Shown piece after piece: positions 44,053 through 53,884 of a stretch of DNA of 64,000 nt. The notes below the pieces were generated by a model. That model saw only the letters and a list, made by a program, of their open reading frames with translations. It made no database searches and was not told the DNA's origin. Location: positions 62,001 to 126,000 of the forward strand of contig JBEVKW010000406.1 in assembly GCA_040509495.1 (NCBI GenBank), read 5' to 3'. This stretch comes from Terrimonas_A sp040509495 (lineage in GTDB: Bacteria > Bacteroidota > Bacteroidia > Chitinophagales > Chitinophagaceae). The first letter of the stretch is position 1. Each line of letters starts with the position of its first letter. The translations under genes and the position numbers were made by a program.

Positions 44053-44244
44053 TCACTCAGGAGAGTCCGTCTCCCCGGAGTTAAACAGGAGTGGTTGCTC
44101 CGTCATTCGCAGATTTTCATCGAGGTATTCACTTCCTTCACTTTTATCATGAAGATCGGGTTGATAATAGTCAAGCGAAGGCGTATATTCTTTATCGCGC
44201 CCGGCCGTATTCGGATCAATATCGTTACTGATAAATTTGCTCAT
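44053..44244 (-). CDS. small acidic hypothetical protein
   Basis: A 63-residue hydrophilic, acidic protein (SNDIDPNTAGRDKEYTPSLDYY, SEGSEYLDENLRMTEQPLLF). There is no signal, helix or motif. It sits in the 259-nt space between the YCII and bestrophin genes, all on the minus strand, and has a compact coding composition. It may be a genuine small protein or chance, and I know no family for it. Confidence 0.5.
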   Translation of the reverse strand: MSKFISNDIDPNTAGRDKEYTPSLDYYQPDLHDKSEGSEYLDENLRMTEQPLLFNSGETDSPE

Positions 44245-44275
44245 GGTTGATTGGTTGATTTATAAAAAATATTGT

Positions 44276-45283
44276 TTAAACCAGTATGTTATTTTCAGGC
44301 TGCATTTGTGCGGGCACATCCTTCTCCTCTAAAAATTCCAGCAGTTCTATCTCGATCATTCTTGAGATCTGCGAGATAGGCACATCATTCGCACCACCTT
44401 CAAATGGATTTTCAGTACTCTCTCCTACCTGTTCCAGCGACACGTACATCCAGGAGATGATGATACTGAACGGGATCACCAGCCATACCATGTAGCCATT
44501 CATCAATCCATCTGCCACGCTATTCAACTCATCAAATTCTTTCAGCATGCCATAAGGAAGCAGAAAGCAAAATAATCGCACGAAAAAAGTATTGATGATC
44601 GAATATTGCCTTGGATAGGGCGTATCTTTTATGCGCTCACTCCGCCCCTGCAAGGCAAACAGGTCCTTGACTGATTTTTCCAGTTCCATGTATTTACTTA
44701 TAGATGCGGGCTCCTCTCTGAATATTGCCGTGATCATTTTGCTTTGCATGCCCAGGATCTGCGTGGCAGGATTGCTTTTGGCCAACACCAGTTTTGCTTC
44801 GCCGGGTTCGAGATACTTCAGGATCTCGTCTTCCATAAAAGTTTCCCATTCGGGAACACGATAAGACGATTGATATTCTATGTTATGTTTGTAATCCGTC
44901 GTTTCCCAGATCCTTGCTTCCCGCATATGGAAGCGCAATGCCGTGAGCCATGCGAGATGTCTTTTGATCAGTTTTCTCCCGGCAGCCTGGTCTTCTATAA
45001 AATCCCTGCACATAATGGCCCAACCCCTGCTGTTCGTTAATATCGCCGCCCATACCTGGTGCGCTTCCTGCGTACGGTTATAGGTCTGCGTATTTTTAAA
45101 ACCAACAATAAATGCCGTGGCCGTTCCTAATAAAGCCACTACCGTCCAGGGAATGCTCACCCATTTCCATCCTGTTACTTCATAAATTATTACGGGAACT
45201 ACACCCAGTATTATCAATTGATACGTTCTTCTCCTGGTCCAGATAATGAATTCTTTCAGCTTATAAGAACGGCCTACGTGCAT
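44276..45283 (-). CDS. bestrophin-family membrane protein
   Basis: A 335-residue protein from the start at 45283 (MHVGRSYKLKEFIIWTRRRTY); an ATG at 45334 would add 17 residues. The family signatures are IIWTRRRTYQLIILGVVPVIIYEVTGWKWVSIPWTVVALLGTATAFIVGFKNTQTYNRTQEAHQVW. Later come LLPYGMLKEFDELN and VIPFSIIISWMYVSLEQVGESTENPFEGGANDVPISQISRMIEIEL, the bestrophin C-terminal neck and calcium-clasp-like region. Bacterial members are pentameric anion or cation channels. The N-terminal half holds two of the membrane helices. Confidence 0.92.
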   Translation of the reverse strand: MHVGRSYKLKEFIIWTRRRTYQLIILGVVPVIIYEVTGWKWVSIPWTVVALLGTATAFIVGFKNTQTYNRTQEAHQVWAAILTNSRGWAIMCRDFIEDQAAGRKLIKRHLAWLTALRFHMREARIWETTDYKHNIEYQSSYRVPEWETFMEDEILKYLEPGEAKLVLAKSNPATQILGMQSKMITAIFREEPASISKYMELEKSVKDLFALQGRSERIKDTPYPRQYSIINTFFVRLFCFLLPYGMLKEFDELNSVADGLMNGYMVWLVIPFSIIISWMYVSLEQVGESTENPFEGGANDVPISQISRMIEIELLEFLEEKDVPAQMQPENNILV

Positions 45284-45373
45284 TACAGATGATTTATATT
45301 GTCCTGGTTGATGGTACAGTGATTCGTTCTGCAACAGTGGGCTTCAGGCACCGTTGCAGCGTCTTTACCGTCA

Positions 45374-46129
45374 CTATGCTTTTTGTAGTTGCTGATCCAG
45401 CCACTCTTCCACAGTCAGTTTGCCCAGGCGTGCTCCTGCTGATGGAATGAGGGTATCCGGTTCAAGTTTATAACCGAAATACAGTGCATTTTCATCACCC
45501 GTTACCACGCGTTCATCACCCCTGCTTTCCATATAACGTTCACCCAATTCCGCCATACTGAATTTCTCTGGTCCGCCTATTTCAATGATCCCGTTCGTTG
45601 GGCTTTCCAACAGGATATCTACAACAAACGAAGCCACCTCTTCCGCAGCGATGGGTTGAATATTGGCTGTTGTTAAATGTACCGTACCGTCTTCGCCGGT
45701 CGCAGCAGTAATGGTTGGAAGAAATTCCATGAATTGTGTTGAATGGATGATCGTGTAAGGGATGCCGCCATCTTTGAGCAGGTCTTCCTGCCGTTGTTTT
45801 GCCTTGAAATAACCATAACTACTAAGCCGGGCTGTTCCTACAATAGAAAGGATCACATGATGCTTAACAGAAGCATTGGTTTCAGCTGCCAGCAGATTTT
45901 TTGTGGCTGTTTCAAAGAAGGATATCGCCGCTTTCTCTTCGAAATCGGGAGCGTTGGACAGATCTACCACAATCGCTGCATTTTTAAAGGCTTCCGCCAG
46001 CCCTTCTCCTGTAATAGTATTAACACCTGTTGATGGCGCTGCGGCAATTGCTTCATGACCTTTTTCACGAAGTTTACTTACGACTTTGCTTCCAATGAGG
46101 CCTGTGCCTCCGATAACTACGATTTTCAT
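45374..46129 (-). CDS. NmrA-like NAD(P)-binding protein
   Basis: A 251-residue atypical SDR with the cofactor motif GGTGLIGS at residues 7-14. VVDLSNAPDFEEKAAISFFETATKNLL and the lack of a YxxxK pair (HHVILSIVGTARLSSYGYFKAKQ instead) suggest an NmrA/HSCARG-type sensor or reductase. The C-terminal IEIGGPEKFSMAELGERYM is typical of this clade. It is divergent, over 268 nt, from an SDR-AraC operon. Confidence 0.9.
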   Translation of the reverse strand: MKIVVIGGTGLIGSKVVSKLREKGHEAIAAAPSTGVNTITGEGLAEAFKNAAIVVDLSNAPDFEEKAAISFFETATKNLLAAETNASVKHHVILSIVGTARLSSYGYFKAKQRQEDLLKDGGIPYTIIHSTQFMEFLPTITAATGEDGTVHLTTANIQPIAAEEVASFVVDILLESPTNGIIEIGGPEKFSMAELGERYMESRGDERVVTGDENALYFGYKLEPDTLIPSAGARLGKLTVEEWLDQQLQKA

Positions 46130-46397
46130 GATCTTGTTTTTTTATGTTTTGATTTATAATGGCGTGTTTCGGTCCGTACCTATATGCCAAACCACATACC
46201 AACAGGATAACAGTTTGTCTCACAACAACTTGATTGAAAAGAAGAGAGCTGCTCTTCACTAAATACAGTGAAATCATGCTGCTGTACACTAAATAAAGGG
46301 AGCGCTTTTTGAAATGGGCTTTAGTACAAGATTGTTTGGGCTTTACAACAAACAGCATTCAATGTCTGAACAGCGAACTTTGCACTTTAAACATTAA

Positions 46398-47381
46398 ATG
46401 GTGAATAGAATGGAACAAAAGAAAAATATCAAAGTACTTGTGACAGGTGGATCAGGCTTTGTTGGTGGTTACTGTATCCTGGCCTTGCTTGATGAAGGTT
46501 ATGATGTAAGAACAACAGTGAGATCATTAAAGCGTGCTCAGGAAGTAAGGAACAGTTTAAAAAATGCAGGTGCGATCCGGGTAGACGACATAGAATTTGC
46601 AGAGGCCGATCTGACAAACGATAGCGGATGGAACGAAGCAGTGCAGGGCTGTACCTATATACTGCATGTTGCCTCGCCATTCCCGATGGTTCAGCCGGAT
46701 GACGAAAATGAACTGATCATACCTGCGCGTGACGGAGCCTTGCGCGTATTAAAAGCCGCACGCGACGCAGGGGTGAAGCGGGTCGTCTTAACTTCTTCAT
46801 TTGCCGCGATTGGGTATGGACAGGATGCTAAAGAGCATGTATTTACCGAAAACGACTGGACAAATATCCATGCAGATGTACGCGCGTATATTAAATCTAA
46901 AACCATCGCCGAAAAGGCAGCCTGGGATTTTATAGATAAAGAAGGAGATACGCTTGAACTTTCCGTTATTAATCCTGTTGGTATATTCGGACCAGTAATG
47001 GGAAAAGACAGATCTACTTCCATCCAACTCGTGGAGGGTGTTCTTGCTGGAGCGATCAGGGAAGACATGCCATATTTTTTCGGCGTGGTTGACGTCAGAG
47101 ATGTGGCAAGCCTTCATCTGAAAGCGATGATCCTTCCGAAAGCAAACGGGGAACGATTTCTGGCCAGCAGCGATGGAACGATCAGCCTGAAATATATAGC
47201 CGATCTCATCCGTGCAGAAAGACCGGCACTCGCAGAAAAGATAGTTGACTTTCCCGCTGCAAGCCCTGAACTGTCTGTACATATGTCAAACCAGAAAGCC
47301 CGGTCGATCCTTCACTGGACACCTATTCCGAAAGAAGAAGCGCTGTTGGCAACCGTAGATAGCCTGGCACAGCATTCCTAA
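46398..47381 (+). CDS. NAD-dependent epimerase/dihydroflavonol-reductase-like SDR
   Basis: A 327-residue extended SDR (323 from the ATG at 46410). Rossmann motif GGSGFVGGYC is near 15-24, a catalytic Ser is in LTSSFAAIGYG and the YxxxK pair is in YIKSKTIAEKAAW. The VINPVGIFGPVMGKDRSTSI segment matches the aldehyde reductase/dihydroflavonol reductase subfamily. The substrate is unknown; typical members reduce aldehydes or ketones. It is 10 nt upstream of an AraC regulator, so the two are an operon. Confidence 0.92.
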   Translation: MVNRMEQKKNIKVLVTGGSGFVGGYCILALLDEGYDVRTTVRSLKRAQEVRNSLKNAGAIRVDDIEFAEADLTNDSGWNEAVQGCTYILHVASPFPMVQPDDENELIIPARDGALRVLKAARDAGVKRVVLTSSFAAIGYGQDAKEHVFTENDWTNIHADVRAYIKSKTIAEKAAWDFIDKEGDTLELSVINPVGIFGPVMGKDRSTSIQLVEGVLAGAIREDMPYFFGVVDVRDVASLHLKAMILPKANGERFLASSDGTISLKYIADLIRAERPALAEKIVDFPAASPELSVHMSNQKARSILHWTPIPKEEALLATVDSLAQHS

Positions 47382-47391
47382 AAAAATATCC

Positions 47392-48201
47392 ATGCAAGCA
47401 TTGAACCCTCCGGTCATACAAACAAGTTGCGATCATTGCGAGACTTCGTCAGGCGAAAGCCTTGTACAGCATTTTGTGCTGGGTTATCAAACAGCGGGTT
47501 CGATGCTTGTATTTGATGGCATGAAAACGGTCCAACTGAAAACAGGCACTTATTGGCTGGCGGTCAAAAATAAACTCGCGAGGTTCAGGTACCTGTCAGA
47601 CGAGGAAGCTGACTACAAAGCAGTGTCGGTCACTTTTCCTGACCAGGAACTGCTTAACTTCAGTCATGAATTTGAGATCAGTTCCACCAGGAAAATAAAG
47701 AATACCGCACCGGTTATTACTTTGCAAGAACATCCGTTACTAAAAAGCTTTTTTGAAGGATTGACGTCTTACGCTTCACTATCCTTTTCAAATGAAGATC
47801 CGTTGATGAAGTTGAAACTGAAAGAAGCGCTGATCGTGTTATTGAAATGCCAGCCTGAATTAAAAGAGCTGCTTCTTGATTTCTCTGAACCACACAAAAC
47901 AGACCTTGCGGCCTTCATGGAAAACAATTTTCAATTCAACCTGCCACTGTCGAAATTTGCCTATCTCACCGGCAGAAGCCTTTCTGCGTTCAAACGGGAT
48001 TTTGAAAAGATATATGGCGTCAGCCCATCAAAATGGTTATTACAAAAACGGCTTGACAAAGCGCGTTATCTCCTTAAGGAGAAAAAGATGAAAGTGTCTG
48101 ACGTGTATGCAGAAGTTGGATTTGAAGATGCGTCACATTTTTCGTTTGCGTTCAAGCGGCTGTTTGGAGTGAATGCGTCTGCGGTAGGAAAGGAAGGGTA
48201 G
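47392..48201 (+). CDS. AraC-family transcriptional regulator
   Basis: A 269-residue regulator. The N-terminal sensor domain of about 150 residues (VQHFVLGYQTAGSMLVFDGMKTV) is of the AraC_N/cupin type. The C-terminal HTH_18 has LPLSKFAYLTGRSLSAFKRDFEKIYGVSPSKWLLQKRLDKA and VSDVYAEVGFEDASHFSFAFKRLFGV. It follows an SDR gene after 10 nt and probably controls it. It ends 30 nt from a convergent sigma-54 activator gene. Confidence 0.93.
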   Translation: MQALNPPVIQTSCDHCETSSGESLVQHFVLGYQTAGSMLVFDGMKTVQLKTGTYWLAVKNKLARFRYLSDEEADYKAVSVTFPDQELLNFSHEFEISSTRKIKNTAPVITLQEHPLLKSFFEGLTSYASLSFSNEDPLMKLKLKEALIVLLKCQPELKELLLDFSEPHKTDLAAFMENNFQFNLPLSKFAYLTGRSLSAFKRDFEKIYGVSPSKWLLQKRLDKARYLLKEKKMKVSDVYAEVGFEDASHFSFAFKRLFGVNASAVGKEG

Positions 48202-48231
48202 TGATGACACTTGACCGCCCATTGTCATTCA

Positions 48232-50868
48232 TCACTTTCCAAAATAGTCCGCCTTCACGATATTCAATTTCTTCATTTTTGAATGCAGTGTATTTCCGGG
48301 AATGTCCAGGATCTCGGCAGCGCCGCCCACGCCTGAGATCTTGCCGGAGCTTCGCTTCAACACTTCGATGAGATAACTGCGTTCCATTTCTTCCAGCGTT
48401 TGATTGGGAAGTAACGATACTTCGTTCTTCTCGCTTGCGGTGGTCTTCGGAATAAACACTTCTTTCAGAATGCCTTCCGTAGAAAGCAATACGCTGCGCT
48501 CGATCAGATGTTCCAGCTCACGCACATTCCCGGGCCATGTATATGCGCGTAATTGCTGGATCACGACCGGTGCTATTTTCGTGATCCGCCTTCCTGTATT
48601 CTTGCTGAATTTTGATACGAAGAAGTAAGACAGCGCTTCGATATCTTCCATTCTGTCGCGAAGAGGTGGTAAACTGATAGGGAATACATTCAGGCGATAG
48701 TATAGATCAGCGCGGAATCTGCCCGCTTTTACCTCCGCTTCCAGGTCACGGTTGGTGGCTGCAATGATACGGACGTCTATTTTGATGGTTTGTTTTCCTC
48801 CGATACGCTCGAGCTCCCGTTCCTGGATCACCCGAAGAAGTTTCGCCTGTGCTTCAAGCGGCATCTCACCTATCTCGTCGAGAAACAATGTGCTGTGATT
48901 GGCCAGTTCGAATTTTCCGATACGCCGGTCAAGCGCGCCAGTGAATGCACCACGCTCATGTCCGAACAATTCACTTTCTATCAAATTGGCCGGCAATGCT
49001 GCACAGTTCACTTTCACCATCAGTTTCTCTTTACGCGGCGATGCATTATGAAGCGCCCGTGCAATCAGCTCCTTGCCTGTGCCGGTTTCACCCAGTATCA
49101 GCACAGTGGAATTTGAATCAGCAACCAGTGACATTAAGTGATACACTTTCTCCATCTCTTCTCCGCTACCAATGATCTCAGCAAAATTATAGATCGTCCT
49201 GATCTGCTCCCTGAGATAATCATTTTCCTGCTCCAGCTGTTTTTTATAGGCCAGCACCTTTTCATTAGCCTGTATATTGGCGATGGCGATCGAGATCTGG
49301 GCGCAGATCCCTTTCAGGATCAACTGGCTTAAATTGTCTGCAAGTAACCAGATCGTTCCGATATTGTTATTTCCCACACGCAATGGCAAACTGTACATGT
49401 TCTTAAATCCTGTTGTTTGCCATAACAAGGCAAAAACATTCCCGGTCTTTACTTCTTCGTCTACACTGAATACTACACCGCTCTCACTGGCAAGTACGCG
49501 TGCGGAATATGGCTCTTCTATATTGATGCGGTTTGCTACAATCTCGTCAAAATCCCTGATCGCATTTTGATACAGCGACCGGTCATACATGAACGGGTCA
49601 AGATGAAATCCGTCGGACGCTATCACCTGGATCATTGCCAGCTTTGTATGCAAAAGGTTATCGAGCACTTTGAAAATAGCGGCTTCGAATTCGGGCTTGG
49701 TCTTCACGGATGCAATATCATTGCTGAAATCGATGAGGTAACCCTGCTCTCGTTGTTTCGTTTCCACTTCTTCATTTGCCATGATGTTGGCCATGGCGAT
49801 CGAGATCTGGTGACAAATCCCTTTCAGCAGTTGAATATTCACTTCATCGATAGCCAGCCAGAGTATGCCAAGATTGCGGTCAGCGATCCTTAACCGGATC
49901 CCTACCATGGTTCTGTACCCCGTTCTTTTCCATAGCTGCAGGTACAGGGATTTGATCCCACGTGCGATCTCTCTTTCGGTACTGAACAATAGCGGGATAT
50001 AACTATCCAGCACCCTGTTCTGCAAACCATCTTCTATGGGAAACTTTGCACGAAGGACCTCCCTGAGCAATTCATCATCCGGGGGTATCACCTCTGATCC
50101 ATATATGTACGCACTCATCGTAACCCCGTCGTCATTGATCTTTCTTATAACATACCCGCCTGATGGATTTATTTTGCTCAATGAAGCACTGACAGCTTTT
50201 TCAAGCTCTTCTTTTGTCCTTACGCTGGAAATATCATTGCTGAAGTCGAGCAGAAAAGATTTCTCTTTCTCCTGGTTAAGTATGTCTTCATTTTTGAGAA
50301 TATTGGAAACAGCGCCGGATAACTGCGAAGCGATCCCTTTTATAATACTCCTGAACTCTGCGCTGAATCCACCTGGTCTATCTGTATAGATATGGATAAA
50401 TCCCATAGGCTTATCTGCATTCATCAGTTTCGTCATCAGGATCTCGCGTACACCGCCTTCATAATTTACCTTTAGAAATGGGGGGCTTTGGGGTTTATCC
50501 ATGATATCTTCCAACAGGAAAGAGATCGGATCTTCTGATGCAAGTACCGCCTGGATGAATGGTTCATTCAACGGGAACCTTGCCGTTACCATTTGCTGAT
50601 ACTGCGCATGCGTGCGAATGGGTGAGGCCTCATGATCAAGAAGAAAGGCATAATAGGTTTCGTCCTTCTGATCGATCAGCGTAACGATCGTATGCGTGAA
50701 ATAATACAGGTCTTTGATCCTTTTGGAGAAAAGAATGATCAGATCATTTTTATCCCTCACCTTGGTAATATCATTACCAAGATCCAGCAGGATCTTTCGT
50801 TCCCTTTCCAAAGATGCTTTGGATACAGACGGGGATGCATTTAGCGTGTCAACGTCTTTTTTCATGCC
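48232..50868 (-). CDS. sigma-54-dependent activator with three GAF domains
   Basis: An 878-residue regulator from the ATG at 50868, or 886 from 50892. Three consecutive GAF-like modules each open with a similar phrase (LGNDITKVRDKNDL, FSNDISSVRTKEEL, FSNDIASVKTKPEF) and span about 20-185, 215-375 and 390-555. The AAA+ domain has Walker A GETGTGKE, the sigma-54 contact motif GAFTGA and Walker B LFLDEIGEM. The C-terminal Fis-type HTH reads ISGVGGAAEILDIPGNTLHSKMKKL. Tandem GAFs suggest integration of several small-molecule or redox signals. The target promoters would carry GG-N10-GC elements. Confidence 0.93.
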   Translation of the reverse strand, partial: GMKKDVDTLNASPSVSKASLERERKILLDLGNDITKVRDKNDLIILFSKRIKDLYYFTHTIVTLIDQKDETYYAFLLDHEASPIRTHAQYQQMVTARFPLNEPFIQAVLASEDPISFLLEDIMDKPQSPPFLKVNYEGGVREILMTKLMNADKPMGFIHIYTDRPGGFSAEFRSIIKGIASQLSGAVSNILKNEDILNQEKEKSFLLDFSNDISSVRTKEELEKAVSASLSKINPSGGYVIRKINDDGVTMSAYIYGSEVIPPDDELLREVLRAKFPIEDGLQNRVLDSYIPLLFSTEREIARGIKSLYLQLWKRTGYRTMVGIRLRIADRNLGILWLAIDEVNIQLLKGICHQISIAMANIMANEEVETKQREQGYLIDFSNDIASVKTKPEFEAAIFKVLDNLLHTKLAMIQVIASDGFHLDPFMYDRSLYQNAIRDFDEIVANRINIEEPYSARVLASESGVVFSVDEEVKTGNVFALLWQTTGFKNMYSLPLRVGNNNIGTIWLLADNLSQLILKGICAQISIAIANIQANEKVLAYKKQLEQENDYLREQIRTIYNFAEIIGSGEEMEKVYHLMSLVADSNSTVLILGETGTGKELIARALHNASPRKEKLMVKVNCAALPANLIESELFGHERGAFTGALDRRIGKFELANHSTLFLDEIGEMPLEAQAKLLRVIQERELERIGGKQTIKIDVRIIAATNRDLEAEVKAGRFRADLYYRLNVFPISLPPLRDRMEDIEALSYFFVSKFSKNTGRRITKIAPVVIQQLRAYTWPGNVRELEHLIERSVLLSTEGILKEVFIPKTTASEKNEVSLLPNQTLEEMERSYLIEVLKRSSGKISGVGGAAEILDIPGNTLHSKMKKLNIVKADYFGK

Positions 50869-50988
50869 AGCGAAGTAAGGATGAAGCTGCAAGGTACAGA
50901 AAACATTGTAGCAACTTCTTCATGCAATGGGCTGTTAATTGTACAGATCGGGCGGGCACGGTGGGGTTCGAAAAAAATGAAAGGGTTC

Positions 50989-51432
50989 TTACCCCTCAAG
51001 GCAGGCCTTCAGATCTCTCAGCCGCTGCCGGACATTTCCCCGCAAATTCCCTTTTACCAAAAAAGATAACAGGCTGAATGGAAACCGCAGATCATAGGAG
51101 TATAGAAAGATCACTTCGGTAGTATTTTCATTCGCCTCCTTAAAATTCCAGGAGCCAAGAAATTTTTTGAATAGAAACGGGCCTTTCGTCATCCTTATGG
51201 CAGTCGCTTTGGGCGGGTTAAAGGTTACGTATTCCGTCTCCATACCAAGCCCGTTTTTTGCAACACACCAGGCTTTTACTCCTTTGGCCGGAGCTGTCGC
51301 GCCATCTACGAGATCTGCTTGCTTCAGGAATGTATCCCAGGAAAGACGCCGGTCATAGTCTTGCGTGAAAGCAAAAACATCCGCAGCAGCCCTTTGAATA
51401 ATGATCGACTCCGTGAATTTAATAGTAGGCAT
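50989..51432 (-). CDS. SRPBCC/polyketide-cyclase-like protein
   Basis: A 147-residue START-like protein; the start at 51432 (MPTIKFTESIIIQRAAADV) fits the fold better than the ATG at 51459. IIIQRAAADVFAFTQDYDRRLSWDTFLKQADL and EVIFLYSYDLRFPFSLLSFLVKGNLRGNVRQRLRDLKACLE show the beta-alpha-beta ligand pocket and final helix. The ligand is unknown. The gene is separate from its neighbours. Confidence 0.85.
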   Translation of the reverse strand: MPTIKFTESIIIQRAAADVFAFTQDYDRRLSWDTFLKQADLVDGATAPAKGVKAWCVAKNGLGMETEYVTFNPPKATAIRMTKGPFLFKKFLGSWNFKEANENTTEVIFLYSYDLRFPFSLLSFLVKGNLRGNVRQRLRDLKACLEG

Positions 51433-51507
51433 AATTGTTACAAAGAAAGTAAAGATCATTCAAAGATCGAAAAGGGTAATGTGTAAGAAGTATGACGCTG
51501 AAATAAA

Positions 51508-51540
51508 AGCGCCGGTCTTTTTAAAGGAAAGACCGGCGCT
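51508..51540 (-). terminator. terminator of the PUL esterase gene
   Basis: AGCGCCGGTCTTT (51508-51520) and AAAGACCGGCGCT (51528-51540) form a perfect 13-bp stem with a 7-nt loop. On the minus strand a T-rich tract follows (TTTTATTT). It is 25 nt beyond the stop at 51566. Confidence 0.85.
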
Positions 51541-51565
51541 GACTTGTAAAGATCTTAAATAACGA

Positions 51566-52351
51566 TCACCTTGGCAACCGCTGTGAAAACAACCACTTGA
51601 ACAAACCTGGCTCTTTGAACGCCGGATCCCAGCTGTTATGGTTCGCTTCCGGGTAAACCGTGTATTTCACTGTCGCTCCGGCTTTCTTTAACGCCGCCTG
51701 CATTTTGGCTGAATGTTCCGGCAATACGATATCATCTTTCGCACCATGGAAGATCCACCATTTGGTTTTCTTCATGGCCGAAGCTGTTGACGGGTTGGCA
51801 CCGCCGCAAATAGCAACGGCCGCTGCAAAATAACCGGGCTTTCTTCTTACAAATTCAAATGTCCCCATGCCTCCCATACTCAGTCCCATAACATATACCT
51901 GATCTTTTTTGATCTTATACCTTACTTCAAGGTTTTGTGATAAAGACAGCAGCAGCTTCATTGGCAACGAAGCATCACCATCTGCTACAAAATAAAATGA
52001 ACGTTTCCCTTTTGCATCTGCGATCGTATGCACATTACTCCAGTAACTTGTAGCCGAACACTGTGGAAATATAACGATCGCAGGATACTGGTTCCGCACA
52101 CTATCACTCAGGAACATGGCGCTTCCATTTGCCAACTGCTTCTCGTTGTCTCTTCCGCTTTCTCCTCTTCCATGAAGAAAGTATACAAGAGGATAGGCTT
52201 TCGATGAATCATAGTTTTCCGGAAGCAGGATCCTGTAAGGCAAAGTGTCTCCATTCTGAATGAACTGAAATCTTTCAAACATTGATCTATCCTGCGCTTT
52301 TGCAATAGCACCGGTTGCCAGTAACAGCAACAGAAAAAAACTTTTCACCAT
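51566..52351 (-). CDS. secreted prolyl-oligopeptidase/esterase-like hydrolase
   Basis: A 261-residue secreted alpha/beta hydrolase; the start at 52351 (MVKSFFLLLLLATGAIAKAQ) gives a signal peptide, with an ATG two codons upstream as an alternative. YPLVYFLHGRGESGRDN is the oxyanion region, and the nucleophile elbow GLSMGG puts the catalytic Ser at 158-160. DDIVLPEHSAKM and PEANHNSWDP give the Asp and His. Such proteins are common in polysaccharide loci as carbohydrate esterases or peptidases. It follows the GH144-like gene on the same strand after 88 nt. Confidence 0.88.
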   Translation of the reverse strand: MVKSFFLLLLLATGAIAKAQDRSMFERFQFIQNGDTLPYRILLPENYDSSKAYPLVYFLHGRGESGRDNEKQLANGSAMFLSDSVRNQYPAIVIFPQCSATSYWSNVHTIADAKGKRSFYFVADGDASLPMKLLLSLSQNLEVRYKIKKDQVYVMGLSMGGMGTFEFVRRKPGYFAAAVAICGGANPSTASAMKKTKWWIFHGAKDDIVLPEHSAKMQAALKKAGATVKYTVYPEANHNSWDPAFKEPGLFKWLFSQRLPR

Positions 52352-52439
52352 ACTCATAACGTTTATAAAAATTAATGATCGGACTATTAGTACATTGCCG
52401 GTTCAGGCGTCCTTTTTTGCCTCCTATACCTGCTTTGCT

Positions 52440-53798
52440 TTATTGATTCAGGTGCGGGCTGCTAAAGCCCAGGTTCTTTAAGCCTGTTTTGATCTCCGGG
52501 CAACTCATGAATAAGTTCCACAATAAACCGGTTCGATGATTTTCCATCATCACAACAATTGGTCCCTGGTCAATTGCCAGGTATCTTGGGAGAAACCAAT
52601 TGTCTGTTTCACTGAATGCATCATAGAATCCGTAAACACCCCAGAGTTTATCTTTTTTATGATTGTACCAGTTCTTCATTGCCGCCATTGATTGTTCTGG
52701 TGTGTACGGGAATGACGAAAGTGCTGCTGTTGGAGAGATCACGCCAAGATCACGCTCTGCTGATGGTGCATGCCCTGCGTAGCCCTTTACAGAATAACTT
52801 GAGGTCAGTCCCCAGCTATCCGGGCCATACCCTTTAAATCCTTTTACATTGTTTACACACCACTGGTAATTTATCAATGCCTGGTGTTGGTTTTCCATCC
52901 AGTAATCTGCGTACTGATCTTTCAATCCGCGTGGATCAAGCCCAAGATAGGAATAATGCGCCCAGAAAAGCGGACCACCATTCGTAACACCGTGGTGGCG
53001 CAACTGCATCTTATAACCAAGTGCTTCACGGGGTTCTTTGATCTTTCCATTCTCCGCCCAACCTTCATGATACACTTCTGCAGGCACACCGTGTGTGGGT
53101 GATGCAGCTGCAAGTATGTACATGATCAGGCATTCATTATATCCGCGAACGGCAAAGTTCATGTCCCAGCCATAGTTGGGACTCCAGTGCCAGTACAGTG
53201 CATTCTTGCCATTCCTGTACCAGTCGAACTCCACTTCTTTCCAAAGCTTATCAATCCTTGCAGCCAGTGCTTTTTCGGCGGGTGATCCATCTTTGTAATA
53301 CTGGCGTACGCACAGGAGGCCCTGTATCATAAAGGATGTTTCAACAAGATCACCGCCATCATCTTTCCGGCTGAATGGTTTTACCTTGCCGGTTTCGCCA
53401 TACCACCAGTGTGGCCAGGCTCCATGAAAGCGGTCGGCTTTTTCGAGAAAGGAAACGATCCTGTCAAAACGTTCAAGGCCCTGCTGGCGCGTAATGAAAT
53501 TCCGTTCAATGCCAACCAGGATCGCCATTACACCAAAGCCGCCGCCGCCACTGGTGACAGTGCTTTGATCTTTCTGGGGATAGATGCCATCTGTATGAAT
53601 ACGCTCGCGGGCCAGGCCACTGTTGGCTTCTGCGCCATCCCAGAAATAGTTGAAAGTCTGTTGCTGAACAATACGGAAGAGAGAGGTATCTGCCGGCGAT
53701 ATCCTGCTTTGCGAAATTGCAGCCTGCTTCGAAGAATTACAGGCAATGAAAACGCCCACAGTTAAGACCATAAGGACTATAAAGAAATGTTTTTTCAT
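52440..53798 (-). CDS. GH144-like endo-beta-1,2-glucanase (glucoamylase-family) lipoprotein
   Basis: A 452-residue lipoprotein with lipobox VGVFIACNSSK (Cys about 20). The catalytic (alpha/alpha)6 domain has YFWDGAEANSGLARERIHTDG, SGGGGFGVMAILVGIERNFITRQQGL, HGAWPHWWYGETGKVKPFSRKDDGGDLVETSFMIQGLL and GVYGFYDAFSETDNWFLPRYLAIDQGPIVVMMENHRTG. This pattern is that of the glucoamylase family that includes the GH144 endo-beta-1,2-glucanases, one of which is characterised from Chitinophaga. It lies after the SusC/SusD/LamG genes and is the main enzyme of this locus. The specificity is inferred. Confidence 0.87.
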   Translation of the reverse strand: MKKHFFIVLMVLTVGVFIACNSSKQAAISQSRISPADTSLFRIVQQQTFNYFWDGAEANSGLARERIHTDGIYPQKDQSTVTSGGGGFGVMAILVGIERNFITRQQGLERFDRIVSFLEKADRFHGAWPHWWYGETGKVKPFSRKDDGGDLVETSFMIQGLLCVRQYYKDGSPAEKALAARIDKLWKEVEFDWYRNGKNALYWHWSPNYGWDMNFAVRGYNECLIMYILAAASPTHGVPAEVYHEGWAENGKIKEPREALGYKMQLRHHGVTNGGPLFWAHYSYLGLDPRGLKDQYADYWMENQHQALINYQWCVNNVKGFKGYGPDSWGLTSSYSVKGYAGHAPSAERDLGVISPTAALSSFPYTPEQSMAAMKNWYNHKKDKLWGVYGFYDAFSETDNWFLPRYLAIDQGPIVVMMENHRTGLLWNLFMSCPEIKTGLKNLGFSSPHLNQ

Positions 53799-53884
53799 GA
53801 ATGGAAGATTAGTATTTCACCTGCTACACCCCGGGGAACCTGTCTGTTTTGCCCAGGTGCTGCATGCAGGTGGCTGCAAAAGCA

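Noticed and set aside
48202..48231. Dyad GTGATGACA/TGTCATTCATCAC as a terminator
   Set aside because: The right half has a 4-nt insertion and there is no T-tract, so pairing is poor; not listed as a feature.
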